64,000 nt of DNA, taken from positions 3,884,726 through 3,948,725 of the forward strand of contig NZ_LN890655.1 of NCBI RefSeq assembly GCF_900066015.1, in the 5' to 3' direction. The position numbers and the translations under genes are program-made. The DNA is from Candidatus Promineifilum breve. Its GTDB lineage: Bacteria; Chloroflexota; Anaerolineae; Promineifilales; Promineifilaceae. This document shows positions 24,040 through 32,781 of the stretch, in pieces. The notes beneath the pieces are model-generated. The model did not search any database and had not been told where the DNA came from. It saw only the letters and a program-made list of their open reading frames with translations. How positions within the stretch are numbered: position 1 is the first letter of the stretch; the number at the start of each line of letters is the position of its first letter.

Positions 24040-24070
24040 TTGCGCCTTCGGCTGGGGCATGAATTATACT
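24040..24070 (+). promoter_or_regulatory. Possible promoter of the sigma/anti-sigma operon
   Basis: TTGCGC (24040-24045), 19-base spacer, TATACT (24065-24070), leading to a leader of about 65 bases. The long spacer makes it a weak candidate. Confidence 0.35.
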
Positions 24071-24140
24071 GATGGTCGAATTGCTGGAACGAAATTGATC
24101 ATGGGAAAAGACGCGGCACGCTGTCACAAAACGGAGCGCG

Positions 24141-24752
24141 GTGGTGTTTAGTAGATCGGATGATCAAGCCGTGGATGTGGATACGGAAATGATGGCCCTG
24201 AGCGATAGCTTGCTGCTGCAACGGCTGACCCGTGGCGATGCCGCGTCGTTCGATGCCCTCTTCTACCGGCATTACGACCGGGTGTACGGCTTGCTATTTC
24301 GGCTGGTGGGCAATCGCGCCGAAGCCGAGGACGTGGCCCAGGAGGTCTTTCTGAAGCTCCACGACCACGGCCGGGGCCGCCGGGCGATAGGCCAGGATGA
24401 GAACGTCGGCGGCTGGCTCTATCGGGTGGCGATGAACCTGGGCTACAACGCCCTGCGCGACCGGGCGCGCCGGGAGGCCCGCAACGTCCACCTCGTGCCC
24501 GAAGCCGAAGCGGGCATTGAGTCGCAGGCCGACCGCCGCGCCGAACGGGCGCTGGTGCGCGCCGCGCTGGCCCGTCTGCCGGAGCGTCAGGCGTTGCTGT
24601 TGCTGTTGCGACAGATGAATTTCAGCTACGCCGAGTGCGCGGCCATTTGCGAGGTAGCGCCCGGCTCCGTCGGCACGCTATTGGCCCGCGCCGCCGCGGC
24701 CTTCCGGCGCGAGTATCTGGCCCTGGCCGGTCAGGAGGAAGAACGAACATGA
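24141..24752 (+). CDS. ECF-type RNA polymerase sigma factor
   Basis: 203 residues from GTG 24141 (GTG 24144 is equally possible; GGAG lies at 24133-24136). Sigma region 2 is clear: DALFYRHYDRVYGLLFRLVGNRAEAEDVAQEVFLKLHD with the -10 recognition helix, then WLYRVAMNLGYNALRDRARR. Region 4 follows (LPERQALLLLLRQMNFSYAECAAICEVAPGSVGTLLARA), the helix-turn-helix for -35 contact. There are no region 1 or 3 sequences. The stop overlaps the ATG of the next, membrane-anchored gene, the classic layout of an ECF sigma with its anti-sigma. Confidence 0.93.
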   Translation: MVFSRSDDQAVDVDTEMMALSDSLLLQRLTRGDAASFDALFYRHYDRVYGLLFRLVGNRAEAEDVAQEVFLKLHDHGRGRRAIGQDENVGGWLYRVAMNLGYNALRDRARREARNVHLVPEAEAGIESQADRRAERALVRAALARLPERQALLLLLRQMNFSYAECAAICEVAPGSVGTLLARAAAAFRREYLALAGQEEERT

Positions 24753-25741
24753 GCGACGATGAGCGGCTGGCGGAAACATTGGAACAACTATCCACCCTGG
24801 CCCCCGGCCCGGCCGATGCCCCTGAGTCGCCGGCCGTGGCCCTGGCCCAATTCAAACAACGTGTGGGGACGGCGCAACCGATAGCCGCGCCGCCCAATAG
24901 GAGAATGAAACCCATGAACAATCGACGTTTTGTGGCCGCCGGCCTGGCGCTGGTGGCGATTATGGCTCTGTTGCTGAGCTTCCCGGCGGTGCGCGCCGCG
25001 GCCGGGGAATTTCTCGGCCTCTTCCGGGTGCAGCAGTTCGCCCCGATTTCCGTTTCGCCGCAGCAAATGGCCCTGTTGGAGCGGTTGGGCGAAGACGGGA
25101 TTGCGCCCGGTGAATTTGTTATCACCGAGGAAATAGGCGACCCGGAGACGGTCGACTCCCCTGAAGCGGCGGCGACTGTCGCCGGCTTCACGCCCCGGAC
25201 ATTGCCCAACCGAGGCGAGTTGATTCGGACGTACGTCATGCAAGGCGGCGCGGGGCATCTGGTCGTTGACCTGGCCGGCGCGCGGGCCATCGTCGAGGCC
25301 GCCGGGGCCGACCCGTTGCTGCTGCCCGACAGCCTCGATGGGGCACGGGTAGACGTGGTGGTGCACGATAGCATCGGGCAACTCTACGATAATGGGATTT
25401 TCCTGCTCCAGTCGCCCAGCCCGGATGTTAATTATCCGCCCGACGTCAATCCGACTTTACTGGGCGAGGCGCTGCTGCAAGTGCTGGGCACAGACCCGGC
25501 CGAAGCCGCCCGGATCGCCCAAAGCATCGATTGGACGAGCACCTTGCTGCTGCCCATCCCGCAGGATTTGGCAACCTACCGCGAGGTGAACGTCAACGGC
25601 GTCAGCGGCGTGCTTCTGGAGCCGTTCGATACCGAGACCGAGCCGGCCGTCGTCTGGCAGCAGGACGGCATGATCTACATGATGCGCGCCGGCCGGTTAA
25701 GTGTTGATGAGCTATTGGCACATGCCAATACAGTGCGGTAA
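24749..25741 (+). CDS. Putative membrane anti-sigma factor with DUF4367-like outer domain
   Basis: 330 residues from ATG 24749 in an ATGA overlap with the sigma gene. Layout: a short cytosolic N-terminus (about 1-55, MSDDERLAETLEQLSTLAPG), one transmembrane helix (about 60-80, FVAAGLALVAIMALLLSFPAVRA), then an extracytoplasmic domain of about 250 residues ending in AVVWQQDGMIYMMRAGRLSVDELLAHANTV, which resembles the DUF4367 ending. No zinc-binding HxxxCxxC motif is present, so if it binds the sigma factor it does so without ZAS chemistry. The anti-sigma role is inferred from the overlap and topology. Confidence 0.75.
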   Translation: MSDDERLAETLEQLSTLAPGPADAPESPAVALAQFKQRVGTAQPIAAPPNRRMKPMNNRRFVAAGLALVAIMALLLSFPAVRAAAGEFLGLFRVQQFAPISVSPQQMALLERLGEDGIAPGEFVITEEIGDPETVDSPEAAATVAGFTPRTLPNRGELIRTYVMQGGAGHLVVDLAGARAIVEAAGADPLLLPDSLDGARVDVVVHDSIGQLYDNGIFLLQSPSPDVNYPPDVNPTLLGEALLQVLGTDPAEAARIAQSIDWTSTLLLPIPQDLATYREVNVNGVSGVLLEPFDTETEPAVVWQQDGMIYMMRAGRLSVDELLAHANTVR

Positions 25742-25770
25742 GTTACATCGTGCGAAGAGCTAGAAAGTAG

Positions 25771-25857
25771 CTCAGGCCGAAGCGTAAAAAAGAGCCAGGG
25801 ACGCCAAGAAGCACGCTTCTTCGCGTCCCTGGCTTGCCTGGGCCTTTTCTACCTGAG
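25771..25857. repeat. Intergenic hairpin with nested stems
   Basis: AGCCAGGGACGC (25793-25804) pairs with GCGTCCCTGGCT (25823-25834), with an inner AAGAAGC/GCTTCTT-type stem. The outer CTCAGG (25771-25776) and CCTGAG (25852-25857) can also pair. A run of six A at 25786-25791 would be a T-run on the minus strand. It separates the anti-sigma gene from the ABC-2 operon; a terminator role is likely. Confidence 0.7.
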
Positions 25858-25895
25858 CCCTTGATGGGCCGGATCGGTAAATTGATACGAACCAA

Positions 25896-26819
25896 ATGAA
25901 TGATCTCGTCATAGACACACGTGGTTTGCGCAAGGAGTTTGGCCCTAAGATAGCCGTGGCCGATTTGACGTTGGCTGTGCGCGCCGGCGAGGTGTTTGGC
26001 TTTCTCGGCCCCAATGGCGCGGGCAAGACCACTTCGATTAAGATGCTGCTCAGCCTGACCAAGCCGACGTCCGGCGCGGCGACCTTACTCGGCCGACCGT
26101 TGGGTGACCTGGCGGCGCGGGCCAAGATCGGCTATCTGCCCGAACACTTCCGCTTCCACGAATGGCTGCGGGCGGACGAGTTCCTTAATCTGCACGGTGA
26201 GCTATACGGCATGGATCGGGCAGCGCGGGGAGCAGCCGTCCCCCGCCTGCTCAAGCTGGTGGGGCTGGAGGATCGCGCGGCGACGAAACTCGGCGCGTTC
26301 TCCAAGGGTATGTTGCAGCGCATCGGACTGGCCCAGGCCCTGCTAAACGATCCGGCCCTGGTTTTCCTCGACGAGCCGACCTCCGGCCTGGACCCCATCG
26401 GCCGCCGCGTGGTCCGCGACATCATCACCGACCTGCGCGAGAGGGGCATGGCCGTGTTCCTCAATTCCCACTTTCTGAGCGAAGTGGAGAAGACGTGCGA
26501 CCGCGTGGCCTTCATTCGCGGCGGCCGCATCTTGCAAACGTCTTCACTACTGGAGTTTGAAGAGGAGGCGCTGCAAGTAGTGGTGCGCGTCGGCCAGCCG
26601 ACGCCGGAACTGCTGACGGGGTTGTCACGCTTCGGCCGCGATGTGGCGCAAATGCCCGGGGACGGCCGTATTCACCTGCTGCTGACCGACGAGGCCCAAC
26701 TGCCGGCCCTGGCCGCCTGGGTCGTTGAGAGCGGCCACAGCCTCTATGAACTCACGCCGACCCATCTGTCGCTGGAAGACCGCTTCCTGCAAGTCATCGG
26801 CGAGGAGATGGACGAGTAA
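25896..26819 (+). CDS. ABC transporter ATP-binding protein (ABC-2 type)
   Basis: 307 residues. The ATPase domain fills about residues 5-230: Walker A GPNGAGKTT, Q-loop region, signature FSKGMLQRIGLAQALL (SKGM in place of SGGQ, common in this subfamily), Walker B LVFLDEPTSGLD and the H-loop region LNSHFLSEVEKTCDRVAF. The last 75 residues form the accessory C-terminal domain typical of ABC-2 exporters. The stop lies 2 bases before the permease ATG, so the pair is one transporter. The substrate cannot be told from the sequence. Confidence 0.93.
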   Translation: MNDLVIDTRGLRKEFGPKIAVADLTLAVRAGEVFGFLGPNGAGKTTSIKMLLSLTKPTSGAATLLGRPLGDLAARAKIGYLPEHFRFHEWLRADEFLNLHGELYGMDRAARGAAVPRLLKLVGLEDRAATKLGAFSKGMLQRIGLAQALLNDPALVFLDEPTSGLDPIGRRVVRDIITDLRERGMAVFLNSHFLSEVEKTCDRVAFIRGGRILQTSSLLEFEEEALQVVVRVGQPTPELLTGLSRFGRDVAQMPGDGRIHLLLTDEAQLPALAAWVVESGHSLYELTPTHLSLEDRFLQVIGEEMDE

Positions 26820-26821
26820 CC

Positions 26822-27655
26822 ATGCCCATTTTCGTCATCGCCCGGTTAACGATTCGCGAAGCGCAACGGCGGCGCTTGTTGTGGGTGGCTCTGTTCATGG
26901 GCATCGCCTTTTTGCTGGTCTTTGGCATCGCCTTCCACTTCATCCGGCTGGATATCGAGCGCCAGGTGACGGCGCCCGACGAGCTCACGTTCGTCTCCGT
27001 CCTCCTCCTGACGGCCGGTTTATACGCCGTCAATCTGCTCACCAACGTCCTGGCCGTCCTGGTGTCCATCACGACAATCTCCGGCGAGATTGAGTCGCAC
27101 ACCATCGACGCGATTGTCACCAAGCCGTTCCCGCGCTGGCAGGTTGTGGTCGGCAAGTGGCTGGGGTATGCGGCGCTGGTGCTCCTCTATCTGGCCCTGC
27201 TCGTCGCCGGGCTGATGTTGATCGTCTATTTGCGCTCCGGCTTCTACATGGAAAATATCGGCCGCGGCGTGTTGATGATGGCTCTGGCCGCGCTGCTCGT
27301 CCTGACGGTCAGCATTGCCGGCGGCACGCGCCTGTCGACGATTGCCAACGGCGTGATGACCTTCATGCTGTTCGGCATCGCCTTCCTGGGCGGCCTGGTC
27401 GAGCAGGTCGGCGCGCTGATCCGCAACACGGCGGCGGTCAATGTTGGCATTGTCAGCAGCCTGATCATGCCGGCCGATTCCCTCTGGAAGAAGGCGGTGG
27501 GCTACTTTCAGCCGGGCGAGAGTATGAACCCATTCGAGTTGGGGCCTTTCGCGGCCATCACCGAGCCAAGTTCACTGATGGTCGTCTATGCCGTCTTCTA
27601 TCTCATCGTTTTGCTGGGCTTTGCGATGTGGAGCTTTTCGCGCCGCGACCTGTGA
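26822..27655 (+). CDS. ABC-2 type transporter permease
   Basis: 277 residues with about six transmembrane helices (roughly 22-42, 62-90, 118-142, 155-180, 185-205 and 250-270). The segment SITTISGEIESHTIDAIVTKPFPRWQVVVGKWLG is the conserved cytosolic loop before the third helix in ABC-2 permeases, where it docks on the ATPase. It is the second gene of the pair and is followed by a 110-base gap. Confidence 0.9.
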   Translation: MPIFVIARLTIREAQRRRLLWVALFMGIAFLLVFGIAFHFIRLDIERQVTAPDELTFVSVLLLTAGLYAVNLLTNVLAVLVSITTISGEIESHTIDAIVTKPFPRWQVVVGKWLGYAALVLLYLALLVAGLMLIVYLRSGFYMENIGRGVLMMALAALLVLTVSIAGGTRLSTIANGVMTFMLFGIAFLGGLVEQVGALIRNTAAVNVGIVSSLIMPADSLWKKAVGYFQPGESMNPFELGPFAAITEPSSLMVVYAVFYLIVLLGFAMWSFSRRDL

Positions 27656-27714
27656 AATCCCCGTAGAAAAATCTCCCTTTGGGCTGAATTTAGTTTACAA
27701 TAACGCGTAGACTG

Positions 27715-27740
27715 GACAGGTTTCAGATAACCTGTCAGGT
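27715..27740. repeat. Inverted repeat upstream of the 191-residue protein gene
   Basis: GACAGGTT (27715-27722) pairs with AACCTGTC (27729-27736); the right side continues to the palindrome ACCTGTCAGGT (27730-27740). It ends 25 bases before the next ATG, so it may be an operator or a leader hairpin. Confidence 0.55.
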
Positions 27741-27765
27741 GTGTCCGTAGCCCGGAGGGTAAGAG

Positions 27766-28341
27766 ATGTCCAATCGACCGCACATAGTCCGCGTGGTGGC
27801 CGACGAAGCGCGCCGCCAGTTGTTCGTCCGCCGGCGCTCCCAGGCCAATCCCCCGCAACCGCGCATTCGCGACGACGAGATCGGCGTCGAATTCGAGACC
27901 GGCGAGTTCATCCCCTATGCCGATCTGGGCTATAGCGGCGACGTGGGCTTCTTCCGCCTGTCGGAGGCGACCGGCGAGACGAACGAGGCCGCGCCCTATG
28001 CCGCCGGCGGCCGGTTGATCGACCTGGGCCAGATCGTCGTCACTGCCGGGGCGTCGCGGCGACTGACCAACGACGAGATCCGCGACCTGCTCGACCGGCA
28101 CGCGGCTGGCGACTTTGGCGAGTATGGCGAGTTCTACGACGTGGACATCAGCGACGAGATGCTGCGCGCCGACCCGGCCGACCTGGTTCCCAACGGTGCG
28201 GCCAACAAGGTCAATACCCTGACCGGCACGGGAGCCATCGTCTCGGCCTACACGGTGCGGGCGTTGCGCATCTGGGTCATCACCGAGGCGGGCGAGAACC
28301 GGACGACGCTGTTGCTATTCGCCGGGCCGTCCGCCGGGTGA
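27766..28341 (+). CDS. Hypothetical protein
   Basis: 191 residues, acidic and soluble, with no signal peptide or membrane segment. I do not recognise the family. Recognisable stretches are MSNRPHIVRVVADEARRQLF, RIRDDEIGVEFETGEFIPY and the C-terminal half with several beta-like strands (ALRIWVITEAGENRTTLLLF). GGAGGG lies about 11 bases before the ATG. The end overlaps the convergent esterase gene by 27 bases. Confidence 0.7.
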   Translation: MSNRPHIVRVVADEARRQLFVRRRSQANPPQPRIRDDEIGVEFETGEFIPYADLGYSGDVGFFRLSEATGETNEAAPYAAGGRLIDLGQIVVTAGASRRLTNDEIRDLLDRHAAGDFGEYGEFYDVDISDEMLRADPADLVPNGAANKVNTLTGTGAIVSAYTVRALRIWVITEAGENRTTLLLFAGPSAG

Positions 28342-29205
28342 GTAGGCCCACTGCAAAAAATCGGGCAAAACCCGCTGCCACGTCTCGTAATCATGCCGGC
28401 CGCCCGCCGTTTGGCGGTAGACGACCTGCTCATCCCCCACGCCCAGCGCCCGCAGTTCGGCGATTAACTCCGTCGTGTCCTGAATCGCGTCAATAATCCC
28501 GTCGTCGTCGCGGTCGCACACCTCGTCGCGCGTCCCGGCCTGGAACCACAGCCGGAAGGGGGGCGGCCCGGCCGCGCGCCGCGCCAGGGCATGGGCAATC
28601 CGCCGGCCGGGATCGATCCGGCGTTCATGGTCAGCCGCCCGCCACCAGAAGCTGCCCGACATGACGCCGACAACGGCGAAACGGTCGGGATGATTCCAGG
28701 CGATATCGAACGCCGACAGGCCGCCCAGCGACACCCCCTGTAGGCCCGCGCCCGGCCGGGTGCGAAACGTCCGGTCGATCTGCGGCATTAGCTCCTCGAC
28801 CACGAAGTGACAGTAGTCGGCGGCCAGCGCGCCCAGCCCCAACATGTTCCGGGCCACGGCCGTGCCGTATTCGTGCAGGCGGTTATCGTTGGTGGGGATG
28901 GCGACGGCGATGATCGGCCGCATCTTTCCGGCGGCCGTCAGCCGGGCCAATGTCTCGCGCAGGCCGATCGCCGCGCACTCCTGGCCGTCGTTCAGATAGA
29001 GTACCTCATAGCGCGCATCGGGCCGGTCGTGGTAGCCGGGCGGCAGGTAGACGGCCACGTCGCGCTCGTTGCCCAGCCGGAACGCCGCCACGCCTTGCAG
29101 GGTGACAACCTCCACCGCCGCCAAAAAGCGCTGGTAGCGACGCCTGCCCCACAGCGCAAAGACGGCCAGCAGCGCGCCCAGAACGACGGCCAGAAGGAGC
29201 GCCAT
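28315..29205 (-). CDS. Esterase, alpha/beta fold (esterase D/enterochelin esterase type)
   Basis: 296 residues. A hydrophobic N-terminus (MALLLAVVLGALLAVFAL) is a membrane anchor or signal. The body resembles the putative-esterase family: DVAVYLPPGYHDRPDARYEVLYLNDGQ, IIAVAIPTNDNRLHEYG, nucleophile elbow GVSLGGLSAFDIAWNHP, and the C-terminal His in GGRHDYETWQRVLPDFLQW. The ATG directly abuts the stop codon of the M20 dipeptidase gene, so the two are co-transcribed. Substrate unknown. Confidence 0.85.
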   Translation of the reverse strand: MALLLAVVLGALLAVFALWGRRRYQRFLAAVEVVTLQGVAAFRLGNERDVAVYLPPGYHDRPDARYEVLYLNDGQECAAIGLRETLARLTAAGKMRPIIAVAIPTNDNRLHEYGTAVARNMLGLGALAADYCHFVVEELMPQIDRTFRTRPGAGLQGVSLGGLSAFDIAWNHPDRFAVVGVMSGSFWWRAADHERRIDPGRRIAHALARRAAGPPPFRLWFQAGTRDEVCDRDDDGIIDAIQDTTELIAELRALGVGDEQVVYRQTAGGRHDYETWQRVLPDFLQWAYSPGGRPGE

Positions 29206-30585
29206 CTAGTCCGCCGCGCTGCCCAACAGATCGAAATAGCGGATGACCGTTTCGATCCCCCGATAGTAGTTGGGCAGGTAGAAACGTTCGTTGGGCGAGT
29301 GGATGCGGTCGTCGGGCAGCCCGAAGCCCATCAACACCGTCGGCAAGCCCAGGTCGCCGGCGAACTGGTTGACCACCGGGATCGAGCCGCCCTCGCGCAT
29401 GAAAACGGGCGGGCGGCCGAACGTGGCCTCATACGCCTGAGCCGCGGCGCGCATGGTGGGCGTGTTGGTCTCCAGCAGCGCCGCCGGGGAGCCACCGCCG
29501 AAGCTGATCGTCGCCGTCACGCTGGGCGGCAGGACGGCGCGGACGTGGCGCTCGAATAGCGCGATGATCTCCGCCGGGTCCTGATCGGGCACGAGGCGCA
29601 TCGAAATCTTGGCCTGGGCCTGGGCGGGCAGGACGGTCTTGACCCCCACGCCGGTATAGCCGCCGATCAGGCCGGTCACGTCCAGGGTGGGCCGGGCACC
29701 GAGCCGCTCGACCAGGGTGTACTCCGGTTCGCCCCAGGCTACGGGCGCGCCCGCCTCGGCCAGCCACTCCGCTTCGTCCAGCGGAAATTGGGCCAGCGTC
29801 TCGCGCTCGTCCGCCGTCAGCGGGCGCACGCGGTCATAGAAGCCGGGGATGAGCACGTGGCCGCGCTCGTCCTTCAGCCGGGCGATGAGATGACCCAGGA
29901 CGTTGATCGGGTTGTCGATGCCGCCGCCATAGGAGCCGGAGTGGAGATCACGGCTGGGGCCGGTGAGATCGACCTGGGCCTGGCAGATGCCGCGCAGCCC
30001 ATAGATCAGCGCCGGTCTGTCCGGGGCCAGGATGGATGAATCGGACACCAGAGCGGAATCGGCGGCCAGCAGGTCGCGGTTGGCGGTGATGAAGCTATGC
30101 AGATGGCGGCTGCCGATCTCCTCTTCGCCTTCGACGAGAAACTTCACGTTGACCGGCAGGCGGCCGAGCGTCCGCAGATAGGCCTCGACGGCCTTGACGT
30201 GGACGTAGACCTGCCCCTTGTCGTCGGATGCGCCGCGAGCATACAGAAAATCGTCGCGGACGACCGGCGTGAACGGCGGCGATTCCCACAACTCCAGCGG
30301 TTCCGGCGGCTGGACGTCATAGTGGCCGTAGACCAGAACCGTCGGCCGGCCGGCCCCGGCGTGGAGCCAATCGCCATAGAGGATGGGATGGCCGGCGGTC
30401 TCGATGAGGCGCACGTTTTCCAGGCCGGCGGCCGACATGGCCCGCGCCAGCCAGGCCGCGGCCGCGGCTACGTCGCCGCCATGATCCGGTTGGGTGCTGA
30501 CGCTGGGGATGCGCAGAAATTCGATGAGTTCGTCCAGATAGTCCGCGTGGTGGTGTTGGGCAAAGAGGATCGGTTGTTCGGGCAT
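29206..30585 (-). CDS. M20 family dipeptidase
   Basis: 459 residues from ATG 30585; the frame runs up to 30705 but the family starts near FLRIPSVSTQPDHGGD. Zinc peptidase motifs: VYGHYDVQPPEPLELW (metal His and catalytic Asp), ARGASDDKGQVYVHV, LVEGEEEIGSRHL (catalytic and metal Glu), SDSSILAPDRPALIYGLRG and the dimerisation domain, ending PNERFYLPNYYRGIETVIRYF. This is the carnosinase-like/cytosolic dipeptidase branch of M20. No signal peptide. Its stop touches the esterase start. It diverges from scpB. Confidence 0.92.
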   Translation of the reverse strand: MPEQPILFAQHHHADYLDELIEFLRIPSVSTQPDHGGDVAAAAAWLARAMSAAGLENVRLIETAGHPILYGDWLHAGAGRPTVLVYGHYDVQPPEPLELWESPPFTPVVRDDFLYARGASDDKGQVYVHVKAVEAYLRTLGRLPVNVKFLVEGEEEIGSRHLHSFITANRDLLAADSALVSDSSILAPDRPALIYGLRGICQAQVDLTGPSRDLHSGSYGGGIDNPINVLGHLIARLKDERGHVLIPGFYDRVRPLTADERETLAQFPLDEAEWLAEAGAPVAWGEPEYTLVERLGARPTLDVTGLIGGYTGVGVKTVLPAQAQAKISMRLVPDQDPAEIIALFERHVRAVLPPSVTATISFGGGSPAALLETNTPTMRAAAQAYEATFGRPPVFMREGGSIPVVNQFAGDLGLPTVLMGFGLPDDRIHSPNERFYLPNYYRGIETVIRYFDLLGSAAD

Positions 30586-30690
30586 GATTAGGTTCCATTC
30601 GGGGGAGGATGTGATATTATCCGGTATCATATCCATTCGGCGGCCGGTTGTCCCGTTGGCGCGACAGGTTGGCCGTCTTTTGTTGACGAG

Positions 30691-31242
30691 ATGATTGCGA
30701 CCCAACCACCCGCCCTCAACGAGGCCGACCCGGCGACCGATCCACTGGTGTTGCTGGAAAGCCTGCTATTCGTCGCCAGCGGACCGGTGTCGCCGGCGCG
30801 GCTGGCGACGGCGCTGGACATGACCCCGGCCGCCGTGGGCGAACTGCTGCGCGCGCTGGAGGCGGACTATGCCCGGCGCGGCCTGCGCTTGCAGCGCAGT
30901 GGCGGCGGTCTGGTGCAATTGACAACCGCGCCCGAAGCCGGGGCGGCCATCGAGCGCTTTCTGGGGCTGGAAGTGACGACCCGCTTGAGCCAGGCGGCGC
31001 TGGAGGTACTGGCGATTGTCGCCTACATGCAGCCGGCCACGCGCCCACAGATCGATCACATCCGCGGCGTCAACTCCGACGGCGCGCTGCGGTCGCTATT
31101 GAGCAAGGGCTTGATTGAGGAAGTCGGCCGCCTGGAAAAACCGGGCCGCCCCATCCTCTACGGCACGACGCCCGACTTTCTGCAATCCTTTGGCCTGGGG
31201 GGGCTGACCGAAATGCCGCCCCTGAGTGACGAGGAAGAGTAG
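30691..31242 (+). CDS. scpB: Segregation and condensation protein B
   Basis: 183 residues with two winged-helix domains: VLLESLLFVASGPVSPARLATALDM at the N-terminus and LSQAALEVLAIVAYMQPATRPQIDHIRGVNSDGALRSLLSKGLIEEVGR in the second. ScpB joins SMC and ScpA in the chromosome condensation complex. No scpA is seen in this window. It heads the order scpB-rluB-cmk, common in many bacteria, and rluB starts 29 bases after it. Confidence 0.95.
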   Translation: MIATQPPALNEADPATDPLVLLESLLFVASGPVSPARLATALDMTPAAVGELLRALEADYARRGLRLQRSGGGLVQLTTAPEAGAAIERFLGLEVTTRLSQAALEVLAIVAYMQPATRPQIDHIRGVNSDGALRSLLSKGLIEEVGRLEKPGRPILYGTTPDFLQSFGLGGLTEMPPLSDEEE

Positions 31243-31271
31243 CGGGCCATTCGCCGGCAAGGAATAATCGC

Positions 31272-32090
31272 GTGCAGGAGAGATTACAAAAGCTCATGGC
31301 GCGGGCCAACCTCGGCTCGCGCCGTTCGTGTGAGGAGATCATCGCTGCCGGGCGGGTGGCCGTGAACGGCCGCGTCGCCAAGCTGGGCGACAAGGCCGAT
31401 CCCGACACGGATCGTATTGAGGTCGATGGCCGGCCGCTGTTTGCCGCCGCCAGCCCATCGGCCCATGAGCCGTTCGTCTATATCGCCCTCAACAAGCCGC
31501 GCGGGGTCATCTCCTCGCTGGAAGATGAACTGGAAGAGGGGCGCACGACCGTGCGCGATCTCATTCAAATCGAGGGCGTGGGCCACATCTATCCCGTCGG
31601 CCGCCTCGACAAGCCCAGCGAGGGGTTGGTGCTGATGACCAACGACGGCGCGCTGGCCCACCGGCTGACCCACCCGCGCTATGAGCACGAGAAGGTCTAC
31701 GAGGTTACGGTGGAAGGCCACATCGCCGACGCCGTGCTGGAACAGTGGCGGCGCGGGGTCATGCTCGATGGACGCATCACCGCCCCGGCCCCGATTGAGG
31801 TGCTGGAGCGGGGCCACGACGTTACCCGGCTGCGCGTGATCCTGCGCGAGGGGCGCAAGCGCCAGATACGGCGCGTGGCCGCCGCCCTGGGCCATCCTGT
31901 GCGCCGCCTCATTCGCCTGAGTATCGGGCCGCTGGAACTGGGCGACCTGCCGTCGGGGCAATGGCGCTATCTGACCGAAAAGGAAGTGGGCCGGTTGCAG
32001 CGCCGCGCGGCCGAAGAGCCGACCCGGCGCGGCGCGGCGCGCGCGACCCGGCGCAATGGGAAGGATCACCATGCCGATGCCTCTGCCTGA
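31272..32090 (+). CDS. rluB: 23S rRNA pseudouridine synthase RluB-type
   Basis: 272 residues, GTG start. An S4 RNA-binding domain (about 2-60, RLQKLMARANLGSRRSCEEIIAAGRVAVNG) precedes the RsuA/RluB catalytic domain: YIALNKPRGVISS, YPVGRLDKPSEGLVLMTNDGALAHRLTHPRYEHEKVYEV with the catalytic Asp in GRLDK, and LREGRKRQIRRVAAALGHPVRRLIRL. The C-terminal 30 residues are Arg-rich. Its end overlaps the cmk start. RluB versus RsuA specificity is assigned by context. Confidence 0.9.
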   Translation: MQERLQKLMARANLGSRRSCEEIIAAGRVAVNGRVAKLGDKADPDTDRIEVDGRPLFAAASPSAHEPFVYIALNKPRGVISSLEDELEEGRTTVRDLIQIEGVGHIYPVGRLDKPSEGLVLMTNDGALAHRLTHPRYEHEKVYEVTVEGHIADAVLEQWRRGVMLDGRITAPAPIEVLERGHDVTRLRVILREGRKRQIRRVAAALGHPVRRLIRLSIGPLELGDLPSGQWRYLTEKEVGRLQRRAAEEPTRRGAARATRRNGKDHHADASA

Positions 32091-32781
32091 TACGATCGCC
32101 ATCGACGGCCCGGCCGCCTCGGGCAAGACGACGGTCGGCCTGCTGCTGGCTCGCCGGCTGGGCTATCTATGCCTCGACACCGGCTCGATGTACCGGGCGC
32201 TGACGCTGGCCGCCATTCGCCGCCACGTCCGGCCCGATGACGAAGCCGGTATCGTGCGATTGGCCCACGAATGCGATCTCGACGTGATGCCGTTGGCCGG
32301 CGAGACGGACGGCCGCCTCTATACCGTCCTGCTCGACGGCGAGGACGTGACCTGGGAGTTGCGCCTGCCGGTGGTCGATGCCTACGTGTCGCAGGTGTCC
32401 ACCTACCCGGAGGTGCGGGCCGAGATGGTGCGGCGGCAGCGGGCCTTCGGCCGGCGGGGCGGGGTGGTGATGATCGGCCGCGACATCGGCACGGTCGTGT
32501 TGCCCGAGGCGGCGCTGAAGCTCTACGTCACCGCCTCGGCCGAGGAGCGGGCGCAGCGCCGTCTCGTCGACCGCCGCCGCCAGGGCCACTACGATGACGA
32601 CTACGAAACGATTCTGGCCGACGTGGTGCGCCGCGATCACCATGACAGCAGCCGCCAACACTCCCCCATGCGCCCGGCGGCCGACGCCCTGCAAATCGAC
32701 ACCACCGGCCGCACGGTCGAGGAAGTCATGGATCAGATCATGGCTCTGTTCAACGGCATCCCCAGCCAGGAGCGCGCCTGA
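32071..32781 (+). CDS. cmk: Cytidylate kinase
   Basis: 236 residues from ATG 32071, chosen because GGAAGG lies 6 bases upstream (ATG 32056 is upstream of it). It phosphorylates CMP/dCMP. Motifs: IAIDGPAASGKTTVGLLLARRLGYLCLDTGSMYRALTLAAIR (P-loop and DTGxMYR), VVDAYVSQVSTYPEVRAEMVRRQRAFG, GGVVMIGRDIGTVVLPEA and RQGHYDDDYETILADVVRRDHHDSSR. The start overlaps rluB by 20 bases; the stop overlaps the next ATG by 1 base. Confidence 0.95.
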   Translation: MPMPLPDTIAIDGPAASGKTTVGLLLARRLGYLCLDTGSMYRALTLAAIRRHVRPDDEAGIVRLAHECDLDVMPLAGETDGRLYTVLLDGEDVTWELRLPVVDAYVSQVSTYPEVRAEMVRRQRAFGRRGGVVMIGRDIGTVVLPEAALKLYVTASAEERAQRRLVDRRRQGHYDDDYETILADVVRRDHHDSSRQHSPMRPAADALQIDTTGRTVEEVMDQIMALFNGIPSQERA

